Shown: piece by piece, positions 10,243 through 19,639 of the stretch
How positions within the stretch are numbered: position 1 is the first letter of the stretch
Layout: each line of letters starts with the position of its first letter
Assembly (NCBI RefSeq): GCF_046591575.1
Contig: NZ_JBIQWA010000005.1
Coordinates: 410,966 to 474,965 of the forward strand
Reading direction: 5' to 3'
DNA from: Marivita sp046591575
GTDB lineage: Bacteria > Pseudomonadota > Alphaproteobacteria > Rhodobacterales > Rhodobacteraceae
Length of the DNA: 64,000 nucleotides
Translations under genes and position numbers: made by a program
Notes under the pieces: generated by a model
What the model was told of the DNA's origin: nothing
The model's database searches: none
Seen by the model: only the letters and a program-made list of their open reading frames with translations

Positions 10243-11870
10243 CGATCCTGAGCCAAAACTGCACACCTTTCGAGGGACAAAAACCCGGCACCTCGGGGCT
10301 TCGGAAAAAAACACGTGTGTTTATGCAACCGGGATATCTTGAGTGTTTCGTTCAGTCGATTTTCAATGCCATTGACGGCGTGGCGGGCAAAACGCTTGTG
10401 ATCGGGGGCGATGGACGCTTCTTTAACGCAGAGGCCATTCAAATCATTCTGCGCATGGCGTCCGCCAACGGTGCTGCGCGTGCGATTGTCGGACAATCCG
10501 GGCTTTTGTCGACACCTGCGGCGTCGAACTTGATCCGGCAGCGGCAGGCAGATGGCGGATTGATCCTGTCCGCCAGTCACAATCCCGGCGGGATCGACGC
10601 GGATTTTGGATTGAAATACAACATATCAAACGGCGGTCCGGCCCCCGAAAGCATCACCGACCGCATCTTTTCCGAAACCGCGTCGATCACCCAATACAAA
10701 ACCTGTGATACCTCCGACATCGACCTTGAAACCTTGGGCGATACATTGCTTGGAGACATGACGGTCGAGATCGTCGATCCGGTCGCGGACTATGCGGAGC
10801 TTATGCAGACATTGTTTGATTTTGACGCCATCCGCGCGATGATCGCCGGTGGTATGACGCTTCGCTTTGATGCGATGCACGCCGTCACCGGCCCTTATGC
10901 AACGGCGCTTCTGGAAGATCAGTTGGGTGCGCCGAAAGGGAGTGTTTTGAACGGGGTGCCATTGCCGGATTTCGGCAAGGGCCATCCCGATCCAAACCCG
11001 ATCTGGGCCAAACCTTTGGTCGACATGGTGATGGCCACGGATGGACCCGATTTTGCTGCGGCCTCGGACGGGGATGGGGATCGTAACATGATCCTGGGCA
11101 AAGGCGTCTACGTCACCCCGTCTGACAGCCTTGCCGTTCTTGCGGCCAATGCGCATCTGGCCCCGGGTTACGCCAACGGCATCGCGGGTGTGGCCCGGTC
11201 GATGCCCACCAGCGCAGCCTGTGATCGCGTGGCGGACGCCTTGGGGGTGGATTGCTTTGAAACCCCGACCGGTTGGAAGTTTTTCGGGAACCTGCTTGAT
11301 GCGGGGCGCGTCACCTTGTGCGGAGAAGAAAGCGCCGGAACAGGGAGCGATCACGTCCGAGAAAAAGATGGGCTTTGGGCGGTTCTGCTGTGGCTGAACA
11401 TTCTGGCGGTTCGCAAAATGTCGGTCCGGGAAATCCTGCTGGATCATTGGAGCACATATGGGCGCAACTATTATTCCCGCCATGATTACGAAGCGGTTGA
11501 CAGCGACATCGCGCGCCTTTTGATGGAAGATCTGACAGCACGCCTGCCGGAGCTTTCTGGCCAGACTTTTGGATCGTGCAAAATCCGTCAGGCAGATCAG
11601 TTTTCATATCACGATCCTGTCGATGGATCAGTCAGTCACAATCAGGGGCTGCGTATCACTTTCGAGGGTGGGGGGCGCGCGGTTCTGCGGTTGTCCGGCA
11701 CCGGTACAGAAGGTGCCACAATTCGGGTCTATCTGGAACGATATGAACGCCCAGAGGGAGACCTTGATGTTGAACCCCAAACCGCCTTGCAGGACATCGC
11801 CACTGCGGTGGACCGGATCAGTGAACTACGCCTTCGCACTGGGCGGACCGCGCCGGATGTGATGACCTGA
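10239..11870 (+). CDS. pgm: Alpha-D-glucose phosphate-specific phosphoglucomutase
   Basis: Pgm interconverts glucose-1-phosphate and glucose-6-phosphate, joining glycogen turnover to central metabolism. It is 543 aa, the size of the alpha-PGM subgroup. The phosphoserine loop is SASHNPGG (S113), the metal loop is DGDGDR (277-282), and the sugar loop GEESAGTGSDH follows. It is the last gene of the glycogen operon, overlapping malQ by ATGA and with a perfect Shine-Dalgarno sequence inside malQ. Only 25 bases separate its end from the convergent sitD, and I see no hairpin terminator there. Confidence 0.95.
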   Translation: MTILSQNCTPFEGQKPGTSGLRKKTRVFMQPGYLECFVQSIFNAIDGVAGKTLVIGGDGRFFNAEAIQIILRMASANGAARAIVGQSGLLSTPAASNLIRQRQADGGLILSASHNPGGIDADFGLKYNISNGGPAPESITDRIFSETASITQYKTCDTSDIDLETLGDTLLGDMTVEIVDPVADYAELMQTLFDFDAIRAMIAGGMTLRFDAMHAVTGPYATALLEDQLGAPKGSVLNGVPLPDFGKGHPDPNPIWAKPLVDMVMATDGPDFAAASDGDGDRNMILGKGVYVTPSDSLAVLAANAHLAPGYANGIAGVARSMPTSAACDRVADALGVDCFETPTGWKFFGNLLDAGRVTLCGEESAGTGSDHVREKDGLWAVLLWLNILAVRKMSVREILLDHWSTYGRNYYSRHDYEAVDSDIARLLMEDLTARLPELSGQTFGSCKIRQADQFSYHDPVDGSVSHNQGLRITFEGGGRAVLRLSGTGTEGATIRVYLERYERPEGDLDVEPQTALQDIATAVDRISELRLRTGRTAPDVMT

Positions 11871-11895
11871 CGCCCCGGCGGCGGACCGTACGCTG

Positions 11896-12753
11896 TCAAA
11901 CGTCCAGAACGCCTTCACGCCGCAACGTCGAGGCGCGGCGTGTCAAAACCTGACGACGCACAAAGGCCACGATAAACAGGGCGGTCAGGATCAGCACGAT
12001 CGTCGGAGCCGGGGCGCTGTCGAGAAAGAAACTTAAATACGTGCCCGCCAACATGGCCGCCACATTGATCAGCACCGACACCCACAGCATGGTCGAGAAT
12101 GTGCGCACCAGCAGAAAAGCAATCGCGCCGGGTGCAATCAACAGGCCAATGGCAAGGATCAGACCCGCCGCCGACAAGGTCGCGACAATCGTCAGCGAAA
12201 GCGCCGCCAGCAGTCCGTAATGCAACGCATTGACCCACAGACCCGAGGCTTGCGCCTGCGCCGGGTCGAAACTGTGCAACAGCCAGTCCTTCCACTTAAG
12301 CACCAAAATCGCTGCAACACCCGCCGAGATCAGGCCCGCTGTCCACAACTCGTGACGTTCGACACCCAGCATGTTTCCAAACAGGATGTGATCAAGATGC
12401 GCATTGGTCTCCACCGACACATACAAAACGATCCCGACCCCGAACATGCCCGAGAACACTACCCCCATCACGGTGTCCTGTTTGACACGGCTGTTGGAAG
12501 CCAGATACCCGGTCGCAACTGCACAGGTCATGCCCGCCGCAAACGCGCCGATGATCAGGGGAATGCCCAGAATATAGGCCAGAACGATTCCCGGCAAAAC
12601 TGCATGACTGACGGCATCTCCCATCAACGCCCAGCCCTTGAGCACGAGGAAACACGACAAAAGCGCTGTTGGCACCGCAACCATCATCGAAATCAGGAAC
12701 GCGTTTTGCATAAAAGCGAACCGAAACGGCAAAAGCAGTGTCTCAAGATCCAT
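11896..12753 (-). CDS. sitD: Manganese/iron ABC transporter permease
   Basis: Integral-membrane permease of a SitABCD/MntABC-type metal importer (ABC-3 family), 285 aa with about eight hydrophobic segments. The family region GDAVSHAVLPGI is near residue 45. I use the ATG at 12753, which lies 7 bases after a GGAGG and forms a TGATG overlap with the sitC stop; a GTG one codon upstream (12756) is possible. Two related permeases in one cluster suggest a heterodimeric membrane channel. It is the most distal gene of the sitABCD operon. Confidence 0.9.
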   Translation of the reverse strand: MDLETLLLPFRFAFMQNAFLISMMVAVPTALLSCFLVLKGWALMGDAVSHAVLPGIVLAYILGIPLIIGAFAAGMTCAVATGYLASNSRVKQDTVMGVVFSGMFGVGIVLYVSVETNAHLDHILFGNMLGVERHELWTAGLISAGVAAILVLKWKDWLLHSFDPAQAQASGLWVNALHYGLLAALSLTIVATLSAAGLILAIGLLIAPGAIAFLLVRTFSTMLWVSVLINVAAMLAGTYLSFFLDSAPAPTIVLILTALFIVAFVRRQVLTRRASTLRREGVLDV

Positions 12754-13655
12754 CACGCTGCCTCCTGCGCGGTATCTTGCGACACAAGGCTGTCTTTTGG
12801 CCCAGTGCGCAAGGCGTGTCGCGCTTTGCGTTTGGCCGCCAATATGCCGTGGCGCGGTGCAAACACGAACGCCATCAGAAAGATCAGCGTCTGCAATGTC
12901 ACAATGATCCCGCCGGTCGCGCCATCAAGAAAATAGCTGATATACGCCCCGAAAAAGCTGGTGAACGCGCCAATCGCGACGGACAGGATGATCAAACGGG
13001 GAAACCGATCGCATAGCAGATACGCCGTGGCCCCGGGTGTGACGACCATCGCAATGACCAGAAACGCGCCGACGGTTTGCATCGCGGCCACCACAGAAGC
13101 AGACAGCAGGACAAAGAAAACGGCTTTGAGCAAACCCGGCCGAAGCCCGATGGTGCGGGCGTGGTTTTCGTCAAAGAAGGTAACCATCAGGTCTTTCCAC
13201 TTGGCCAGCAGAACCGCCAGAGACACAAAACCGATGATCGCCAGTTGCAGCGTATCTTCCGGTGTAATCGCCAGGATATTGCCCATTGTGATTGTCTGGA
13301 TCGACACGGACATGGGATTGATCGACACAATGAACAGGCCAAGGCCGAAGAACGAGGTAAAGATCAGCCCAATGATCACATCTGCTTTGAGACCAGAGCG
13401 TTCAGACAGAAACAACATCGCTGCGGCCGCCAGCCCCCCGGCAATGAACGCGCCCAGCGCGAATGGCAGGCCCAGAACATACGCACCCGCAACGCCAGGC
13501 ACCACAGAGTGGGACAGCGCATCGCCAATCAGCGACCAGCCTTTCAGCATAAGATATGCTGACAGAAATGCGCAGACCGCACCGACAAGCGCCGAAACCC
13601 ACATCGCGTTCATCATGTAAGTGTAGGTGAAGGGTTCCCAAAGACTGTCCATCAT
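12753..13655 (-). CDS. sitC: Manganese/iron ABC transporter permease
   Basis: Second ABC-3 family permease, 300 aa. It is homologous to SitD, with the same GDALSHSVVPGVAGAYVLG-type block near residue 40 and multiple hydrophobic helices. The C-terminal tail after the last helix is basic (RHGILAAKRKARH). The start overlaps the sitB stop by ATGA; two adjacent ATGs (13655 and 13652) could both serve. Expected partner of SitD, SitB and SitA. Confidence 0.9.
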   Translation of the reverse strand: MMDSLWEPFTYTYMMNAMWVSALVGAVCAFLSAYLMLKGWSLIGDALSHSVVPGVAGAYVLGLPFALGAFIAGGLAAAAMLFLSERSGLKADVIIGLIFTSFFGLGLFIVSINPMSVSIQTITMGNILAITPEDTLQLAIIGFVSLAVLLAKWKDLMVTFFDENHARTIGLRPGLLKAVFFVLLSASVVAAMQTVGAFLVIAMVVTPGATAYLLCDRFPRLIILSVAIGAFTSFFGAYISYFLDGATGGIIVTLQTLIFLMAFVFAPRHGILAAKRKARHALRTGPKDSLVSQDTAQEAA

Positions 13656-14551
13656 GGCTTTGGGTCCGTAACTTGCGTCTTTTCCCCATATTGGACAAAG
13701 GGGCGTTCATCATCGGTAAAGATCGTCACCTCACGCGCATCTTCATCGTCGTGCAACGTGTCCCCGCCCAGCGTAAAGTGGCGCAGAACACCGCCGAACG
13801 CCGCCTCAAGGTTTTCGCGGGTAAAGGTGGTTTCGGTCGGTCCGTAACTGAGCACCGTGCCTTTGACGAGCACGGTACGATCACAGAATTCGGGCACCGA
13901 ACCCAGATTGTGGGTCGACACCAACATCACGCGCCCTTCGTCGCGCAATTCGCGCAGAAGGGCCACGATCTGATCCTCGGTTTTGACGTCAACACCGGTA
14001 AACGGCTCATCAAGCAGGATCACCTGCCCATCCTGCGCTAGGGCGCGCGCCAGGAACACGCGCTTGCGTTGGCCGCCTGACAATTCGCCAATCTGGCGAT
14101 GACGGAAGTCCTGCATGTTCACCCGGCGCAACGCTTCGTCAACCGCGGCATGATCTGCGGATCTCGGGCGGCGCAAAAACCCCATGTGACCATAGCGCCC
14201 CATCATAACAACATCTTCGACAAGCACGGGAAATGCCCAGTCGACATCTTCGGATTGGGGAACATAGGCCACAAGGTTCTTGGACAGCGCCTCTTTGACG
14301 TCCATCCCCAGAATGCGGATTTCGCCCTGCGACGCAGGCACGAACCCCATGATGGCCTTGAACAGCGTCGACTTGCCCGCGCCATTGACCCCAACCAGCC
14401 CGGTCACCGTGCCGCGCGGGATCTCAAAGCTCGCATTCCACAACGCGGTGTGTCCGTTGCGGTAGGTCACAGTGACATCCTGTGCCGACAATCCGGGCTT
14501 TTCCATGCGGGCGGGGTGGGTCACGTGTGGTTGGCTCTGCTCATCGAGCAT
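13652..14551 (-). CDS. sitB: Manganese/iron ABC transporter ATP-binding protein
   Basis: Cytoplasmic ATPase of the metal importer, 299 aa. The Walker A motif GVNGAGKST spans residues 54-62, the ABC signature is LSGGQRKRVFLARAL and Walker B is VILLDEPFTGVD. A C-terminal tail of about 40 residues after the ABC fold is rich in Asp and Glu (HDDEDARE), which might sense or buffer metal; that is inference. An AAGGA site precedes the ATG at 14551. Ninety-one bases separate it from sitA. Confidence 0.92.
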   Translation of the reverse strand: MLDEQSQPHVTHPARMEKPGLSAQDVTVTYRNGHTALWNASFEIPRGTVTGLVGVNGAGKSTLFKAIMGFVPASQGEIRILGMDVKEALSKNLVAYVPQSEDVDWAFPVLVEDVVMMGRYGHMGFLRRPRSADHAAVDEALRRVNMQDFRHRQIGELSGGQRKRVFLARALAQDGQVILLDEPFTGVDVKTEDQIVALLRELRDEGRVMLVSTHNLGSVPEFCDRTVLVKGTVLSYGPTETTFTRENLEAAFGGVLRHFTLGGDTLHDDEDAREVTIFTDDERPFVQYGEKTQVTDPKP

Positions 14552-14642
14552 GGCAATATCCTTGGTTTTGCGGTCCGTCAGTTCTGAAATGCGCGAACCT
14601 GCGGTTGGGTTGCCGCAGACCCGCTATTTGAAGTTTGCCGCC

Positions 14643-15542
14643 CTAGTTGGTGGCGGCGGTTAATCCGTTTGCGACGCTGCGCGATGTCACGGTCAGCAGA
14701 TCAAGGTAAGTCGGCACATTGCCGTCGGCTGTGCTTAACGAATCGACATAAAGCACACCGCCATAGGTTGCTCCGGTTTCGCGCGCGACCTGTTGGGCCG
14801 GGGCCGTGTTCACCGTACTTTCGCAGAACACCACGGGAATGTTGTTCTCTCGGACACCGTCAATCACCGCGCGCACCTGCTGGGGTGTGCCGTTTTGATC
14901 GGCGTTCATTGGCCAGAGGTAGAGCTCTTTCATACCGAAATCACGGGCCAGATAGCTAAACGCGCCTTCGCACGTCACCAACCAGCGCTGATCTTCGGGG
15001 ATCGCGGCGACCTCTTCGCGCAAGGGTTCCAGCGTAGCACGCAGTTGGTCTTTATAGGCAGCGGCATTCGCGGTGTAGATATCGGCATTTTCCGGGTCAT
15101 GTTCGACAAAGGCTTTTTCGATATTGTCGATGTAAATCAGCGCATTGTCCAAACCCATCCAGGCATGGGGGTTGGGTTTTCCTTCGTAATTGCCGGACGA
15201 GATGGAGATCGGATCAATGCCCTCGGTCAGGGTTGCAGACGGAACATCGCCAAGATTGGACAGGAACTGTTCAAACCACAGCTCAAGGTTCATGCCGTTC
15301 CAGAGAATAAGGTCGGCATCAGATGCGCGCACAATGTCCTGGGGGGTCGGCTCGTAGCCGTGAATTTCCGCGCCTGGCTTGGTGACGGACACCACTTCGG
15401 CCGCATCTCCGGCCACGTTCGCCGCCATATCGGCAAGAACCGTGAACGTGGTCACCACCTTCATCTTGTCATCAGCCGACGCCTGTCCGGCACAGACCGC
15501 CCCGATCGCGGCAATGGAAACGGCAAGAAACGGTGTTTTCAT
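14643..15542 (-). CDS. sitA: Periplasmic manganese/iron-binding protein of SitABCD
   Basis: Cluster A-I (ZnuA/SitA-like) substrate-binding protein, 299 aa with a Sec signal peptide ending near residue 23 (ASA). The four metal ligands typical of Mn/Fe members can be placed: H61 (EIHGYEP), H126 (NPHAWMG), E192 (TCEGAFSY) and D267 (YVDSLS). The long His-rich loop seen in zinc-specific ZnuA proteins is absent, which favours Mn2+ or Fe2+. It has a strong AAGGAGGG ribosome-binding site and lies directly behind two Mur-like boxes, so manganese-responsive repression is likely. Confidence 0.92.
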   Translation of the reverse strand: MKTPFLAVSIAAIGAVCAGQASADDKMKVVTTFTVLADMAANVAGDAAEVVSVTKPGAEIHGYEPTPQDIVRASDADLILWNGMNLELWFEQFLSNLGDVPSATLTEGIDPISISSGNYEGKPNPHAWMGLDNALIYIDNIEKAFVEHDPENADIYTANAAAYKDQLRATLEPLREEVAAIPEDQRWLVTCEGAFSYLARDFGMKELYLWPMNADQNGTPQQVRAVIDGVRENNIPVVFCESTVNTAPAQQVARETGATYGGVLYVDSLSTADGNVPTYLDLLTVTSRSVANGLTAATN

Positions 15543-15584
15543 GTTGAACCCTCCTTATGAGACATACAGGCATTTGCCCTGTAA

Positions 15585-15601
15585 ATGCAAATCACTCGCA
15601 A
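15585..15601. promoter_or_regulatory. Mur-like operator 1 (sitA promoter)
   Basis: A 17-bp imperfect palindrome, ATGCAAATCACTCGCAA on the + strand, 43 bases upstream of the sitA ATG. It has the TGCAAAT/TTGCGA character of manganese-responsive Mur (Fur-family) sites described upstream of sitA in alphaproteobacteria. Together with the second box it probably covers the sitA promoter. Binding is inferred. Confidence 0.7.
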
Positions 15602-15613
15602 TAAGAACCACAG

Positions 15614-15630
15614 TTGAGAATGGTTCGCAA
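15614..15630. promoter_or_regulatory. Mur-like operator 2 (sitA promoter)
   Basis: A second 17-bp palindrome-like site, TTGAGAATGGTTCGCAA (TTG-N11-CAA with AGAA/TTCG inner arms), centred 29 bp from the first box. Two tandem sites would allow cooperative Mur binding. It could also affect fbpA, which is transcribed away on the other strand from this same 302-bp intergenic region (15543-15844). Confidence 0.55.
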
Positions 15631-15778
15631 GTAGGGGTGGTCACAAATGCGTCTTTGGTTGTCTCTCGCCCAAAACGCGCGAGGCACCGAAGCGTTTCGA
15701 CGCGCGGCGTGTGCCTATGGCGATTTCGCAGAATGTCAGGCCTGCAGATTATTTTCAGAGTATTTTTATCAGGATATC

Positions 15779-15794
15779 TTGCAATTGATTTCAA
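15779..15794. promoter_or_regulatory. Possible metal-regulator site upstream of fbpA
   Basis: The sequence TTGCAATTGATTTCAA, 50 bases before the fbpA start, has the TTG...CAA ends and AT-rich centre of Fur-superfamily (Mur/Irr) sites. The dyad is imperfect, so this is only a candidate iron-control site. Confidence 0.3.
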
Positions 15795-15844
15795 CTGTGG
15801 TACCTGACGTTTTTAGTAAACTTTGGATCAACAAGGAGAAGTTC

Positions 15845-16870
15845 ATGTCATTCAAATCCTCGCTGCTCGCAACTGCGGCAGTCGCCGTCGGCATCACGGC
15901 AGTCCCGGCCTTTGCCGAAGGCGAACTGAACCTGTATTCGTCCCGACACTACGACACGGACGAACGTCTGTATTCGGATTTCACCGAAGCGACCGGCATC
16001 ACCGTCAATCGGATCGAGGGCAACGCAGACGAGCTGATCGCGCGTATGGAAGCAGAAGGCGCGAACTCTCCGGTTGATGTGTTCCTGACGGTCGACACCG
16101 TCCGTATCACACGCGCAAAAGAACTGGGGCTTTTGCAATCTGTCGAAAGCGACGTTCTCGAACAGCGCATCCCGGATTATTTGCAGGATGAAGACAACCA
16201 GTGGTTTGCCTTCTCGCAACGCGCCCGCATCCTGTTTTACGACAAAACCGATGTCGAGAACCCACCACGGACTTATCAGGATCTTGCAAACCCGGAATAC
16301 GAAGGCATGGTTTGCATTCGCTCATCCTCTAACGTCTACACACAGAACATAACCGCAGCCCTAGTCGCCCATCTTGGAGAAGAGGCGGTCGGAGACTGGG
16401 CCAACGCTGTCGTCGGCAATTTCGCTCGTGATCCGCAGGGGGGCGACACCGACCAGCTGCGCGGCATCGCGTCTGGCGAATGTGACATCGCCATGTCCAA
16501 CACCTATTACTATGCCCGCGTTCTGCGCAAAGGCGACAAGAGCATGTCGGAAGACGATATCGCCAATATCGGTTGGGTGTTTCCAAACCAAGACGACATT
16601 GGCGCGCATATGAATATTTCCGGTGGCGGCGTTGCCGCTAACGCCCCCAACCGAGAAAATGCGGTCAGGTTCCTCGAATATCTGGCCTCGGATCAGGCGC
16701 AGGAATATTTCTCGGCAGGTAATGACGAATACCCGGCTGTGCCCGGCGTTGGCCTGTCCCCATCGGTGGCAGCGCTCGGTATTTTCCGTCCGGATGCGAT
16801 TAAGCTTTCCGACATTGCCGACAACATCGCGGCGGCCCAGAACATCCTGAACGAAGCAGGCTGGAAGTAA
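15845..16870 (+). CDS. fbpA: Periplasmic iron(III)-binding protein
   Basis: FbpA/IdiA-type ferric-ion binding protein of an ABC importer, 341 aa, with an N-terminal signal peptide (cleavage near AFA, about residue 23). The mature part starts LNLYSSRHYDTDE, typical of the family, and the tyrosine cluster TYYYAR (Y221-Y223) matches the iron-ligating tyrosines. I reject the in-frame extension from 15647 because an AAGGAG site (15833-15838) precedes the ATG at 15845 and the signal peptide follows directly. It sits opposite fbpB on the other strand; no FbpC ATPase gene is in the window. Confidence 0.92.
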   Translation: MSFKSSLLATAAVAVGITAVPAFAEGELNLYSSRHYDTDERLYSDFTEATGITVNRIEGNADELIARMEAEGANSPVDVFLTVDTVRITRAKELGLLQSVESDVLEQRIPDYLQDEDNQWFAFSQRARILFYDKTDVENPPRTYQDLANPEYEGMVCIRSSSNVYTQNITAALVAHLGEEAVGDWANAVVGNFARDPQGGDTDQLRGIASGECDIAMSNTYYYARVLRKGDKSMSEDDIANIGWVFPNQDDIGAHMNISGGGVAANAPNRENAVRFLEYLASDQAQEYFSAGNDEYPAVPGVGLSPSVAALGIFRPDAIKLSDIADNIAAAQNILNEAGWK

Positions 16871-16892
16871 GCAATCCCGAGCTTTCGAACAG

Positions 16893-16922
16893 GGCGCGCC
16901 TGACTACAGGCGCGCCTTTTTT
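16893..16922 (+). terminator. Rho-independent terminator of fbpA
   Basis: A 10-bp perfect stem GGCGCGCCTG/CAGGCGCGCC with an ACTA loop, followed by six T on the + strand. It begins 22 bases after the fbpA stop and separates it from convergent fbpB. Confidence 0.93.
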
Positions 16923-16925
16923 CGT

Positions 16926-18554
16926 TTAGGCCCGCGCGCGCCGCCAATCGCCGATTTGGGCGCATAGCAGGATAACCGGGATCAACCCAATACCCGCGAT
17001 CATCAGGCTTGGCACTGCCGCACCATCAAGCCGTTCATCGGACGCAAGGCGGAACGCATGCACCGCAAGGGTGTCGTAATTGAAGGGGCGCAAGATCAGA
17101 GTGGCCGGCAATTCCTTGATCGTATCCACAAACACGATCAGCAGCGCGGTCAGGATACTGGGCCGCAAGACTGCAAGATGGATATCGCGCACAGTGCCCC
17201 AGGCGGTTCTGCCCAACACGCGAGACGCGGCATCAATGTTGGGTGTGACCGTGGCCAGCCCGCTGTCATAAGCTCCGATGGCCGCTGCGAGAAACCGTAT
17301 CATATAGGCCGCGATCATCAGCCAGATAGATCCGGTGATCAAAAGTCCGGTCGATATATCGAACCAGGCCTCCATGCGGGCATCCAGCCAATTGTCGAAT
17401 GTCGCAAAGGGAACCAACAGGCCCACGGCAATCACCCCTCCGGGCACCGCATACCCCAGCCGACCGATAAAAAGTGACGCCAGTGAGATCCGATGTGGCG
17501 AAATGCGGTTGAACGTGCCCAGAAACACAGCCGCGGCCACCGTGACAATCGCCGCGACGCTCGCAAGCGTGAGCGAGTTTTGAACAAAATGCAGGTAGCG
17601 CGGGCTAAAGATATTCTGCTCCGATCGAATTCCCATCAGCACCAGAGTCAGTGACGGGATCAAAACACCTAGCAGAACGGGCAGAACGCAGACAATTTGC
17701 GCCGCAAGCGCTTGCCCTTTGCCAAGCGGGAACCGGACAAAGGGTTCACGGCGTCCTTTTGGCGCAAAGGCAGCCGCCCCTCTGTTGATATGTTCGAGCG
17801 CTGCAATCAGCAGGGCGAACATCAACAAGCCCAGCGCAAGCTGCGCCGCCGCGCCACGATCGGCCAGACCAAACCAGCTTGTGTAGATTCCGGTTGCAAA
17901 GGTCTGGACGCTGAAATGGGCCACTGTGCCAAAATCTGCGATTGTTTCCATGACAACCAACAACGTTCCTGCAGCGATGGCTGGCCGCGCCATTGGCAGT
18001 GACACCCTGAGAAATGCACTGAACGGCGTCGCACCCAGCGACCGTGCGGCGTAGAACGGGGTCGCGGCCTGCATCCGAAACGCCGCGCGCGCCAGAAGAT
18101 ACACGTATGGGTACAACACAAGCGTCAGCATCAACGCGGCCCCGCCAAGCGATCTGATTTCCGGAAACCAGTAATCCCGTGGCCCCCACCCCATCATGCT
18201 GCGTAATGTGGATTGCACGATGCCGGGATGATCAAGAACATCCGTATAAGCATAAGCCAGAACATAGGCCGGATATGCCAGCGGAATCACAAGCGCCACC
18301 TCAAGCCACCGTCGCCCCGGAAATTCGCAGGCCACAACCAGCCACGCCGTTGTGGAACCGATCACGATACTGCCCACCGCCACCAGCACAACCAATGCCA
18401 CGGTTGTCCAGGTATAGCGCCACAGCACCGTCTCGGCGAGTTGGCTAAGCGTATCCAAATTGCCAAACACGGCTGCAAGGATCACTCCGATGATCGGCAA
18501 AACGCACACCGCAGCAACAAAAAGCGCGATGCCTGTGATTATCTTTTTGTCCAT
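16926..18554 (-). CDS. fbpB: Iron(III) ABC transporter permease
   Basis: A fused-dimer permease of the FbpB type, 542 aa, containing two binding-protein-dependent transport inner-membrane domains (about residues 50-260 and 320-530) with about twelve hydrophobic helices. I use the ATG at 18554 (MDKKIITG, followed at once by the first helix) rather than the longer open frame up to 18776, whose N-terminus is not membrane-like and has no Shine-Dalgarno sequence. It converges with fbpA across the hairpin. The FbpC ATPase is not nearby, so it must be supplied from elsewhere. Confidence 0.9.
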   Translation of the reverse strand: MDKKIITGIALFVAAVCVLPIIGVILAAVFGNLDTLSQLAETVLWRYTWTTVALVVLVAVGSIVIGSTTAWLVVACEFPGRRWLEVALVIPLAYPAYVLAYAYTDVLDHPGIVQSTLRSMMGWGPRDYWFPEIRSLGGAALMLTLVLYPYVYLLARAAFRMQAATPFYAARSLGATPFSAFLRVSLPMARPAIAAGTLLVVMETIADFGTVAHFSVQTFATGIYTSWFGLADRGAAAQLALGLLMFALLIAALEHINRGAAAFAPKGRREPFVRFPLGKGQALAAQIVCVLPVLLGVLIPSLTLVLMGIRSEQNIFSPRYLHFVQNSLTLASVAAIVTVAAAVFLGTFNRISPHRISLASLFIGRLGYAVPGGVIAVGLLVPFATFDNWLDARMEAWFDISTGLLITGSIWLMIAAYMIRFLAAAIGAYDSGLATVTPNIDAASRVLGRTAWGTVRDIHLAVLRPSILTALLIVFVDTIKELPATLILRPFNYDTLAVHAFRLASDERLDGAAVPSLMIAGIGLIPVILLCAQIGDWRRARA

Positions 18555-18769
18555 GCCGCAGGCTCTTTCCAGGGTGGTGTTCTGTCGTGGGTGTCTATCC
18601 CGGAAACCGAACAGAGTGTAGGTCTGATTGTTTTTATCGGGATTTCGCCGGGTAACGCGGATCTTTTCATTTATCAAGAAAATGCGAAAGGTCCTGTCGC
18701 ACTTTCCAGGGTGGATGAAGGTGCTGCTGGGCCCCATATTAAAGATAATCCTTATTTGGCGGAGCGCAT

Positions 18770-19639
18770 ATGTCACCGAAATATTTTGCCCCTCGGGGCG
18801 GTCACCCCGGACAGGACCAACTGTTGACGGATCGTGCCATATTCACCGATGCCTATGCCGTTATTCCCAAAGGCACGATGCGCGATATCGTGACCAGCTT
18901 TCTGCCCTTCTGGGACAAGACCCGCCTGTGGGTGATTGCGCGCCCCTTGTCCGGGTTTGCAGAAACCTTTTCCCAATACATCATGGAAGTGTCGCCGGGC
19001 GGTGGGTCGGACACACCCGAGCTTGACCCTGAAGCCGAAGGCGTTTTATTCATTGTTGAAGGCACCGCTGTTCTGACCATCGACGGCACAGAGCATGCGA
19101 TGACCGAAGGCGGTTATGCCTACATTCCCCCAACTGCCGAATGGTCATTGTATAACAAAAGCGATGACATGCTGCGGTTTCATTGGGTGCGCAAAGCGTA
19201 TGAGCCCGTTCCGGGCCTACCCACACCCGATCCCATCGTAACGAATGAGCAGGACATCACCCCAACCGAAATGCCGGGCACGGATGGCAAATGGGCGACG
19301 ACACGGTTTGTTGATCCCGCCGATCTGCGCCACGACATGCATGTGACCATTGTCACCTTTGAACCAGGCGGCGTCATTCCGTTTCTTGAAACGCATGTCA
19401 TGGAACACGGGCTGTACGTGCTTGAGGGCAAGGCCGTCTACAACCTGAACAATGACTGGGTCGAGGTTGAGGCAGGCGATTATATGTGGCTGCGCGCGTT
19501 TTGCCCGCAAGCCTGTTATGCCGGTGGGCCGGGGCGGTTTCGCTATCTGCTCTACAAAGACGTGAACCGCCACATGAATTTGCGTTTGGGCTCTCAGGCT
19601 CCGGCGCTGCCATCCCGGATCAAGGCTGCTGCAGAATAG
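18770..19639 (+). CDS. allE: (S)-ureidoglycine aminohydrolase
   Basis: A bicupin enzyme of purine/ureide catabolism that deaminates (S)-ureidoglycine to (S)-ureidoglycolate and ammonia. It is 289 aa with two cupin halves (about residues 60-130 and 185-265). The start MSPKYFAPRGGHP, the block FLPFWDKTRLWVIARPL and the second-cupin metal motif with FLETHVMEHGLYVLEG are characteristic of AllE/UGHY. A GGAG site precedes the ATG. It overlaps the 3' end of convergent bhcR by 20 bp. Its product is the substrate of AllA (27331-27816), whose glyoxylate can enter the adjacent bhc pathway. Confidence 0.92.
   Translation: MSPKYFAPRGGHPGQDQLLTDRAIFTDAYAVIPKGTMRDIVTSFLPFWDKTRLWVIARPLSGFAETFSQYIMEVSPGGGSDTPELDPEAEGVLFIVEGTAVLTIDGTEHAMTEGGYAYIPPTAEWSLYNKSDDMLRFHWVRKAYEPVPGLPTPDPIVTNEQDITPTEMPGTDGKWATTRFVDPADLRHDMHVTIVTFEPGGVIPFLETHVMEHGLYVLEGKAVYNLNNDWVEVEAGDYMWLRAFCPQACYAGGPGRFRYLLYKDVNRHMNLRLGSQAPALPSRIKAAAE

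Noticed and set aside
15647..15844. 66-codon N-terminal extension of fbpA
   Set aside because: The signal peptide starts at the ATG at 15845 with a good Shine-Dalgarno sequence; the extension runs through the regulatory region.
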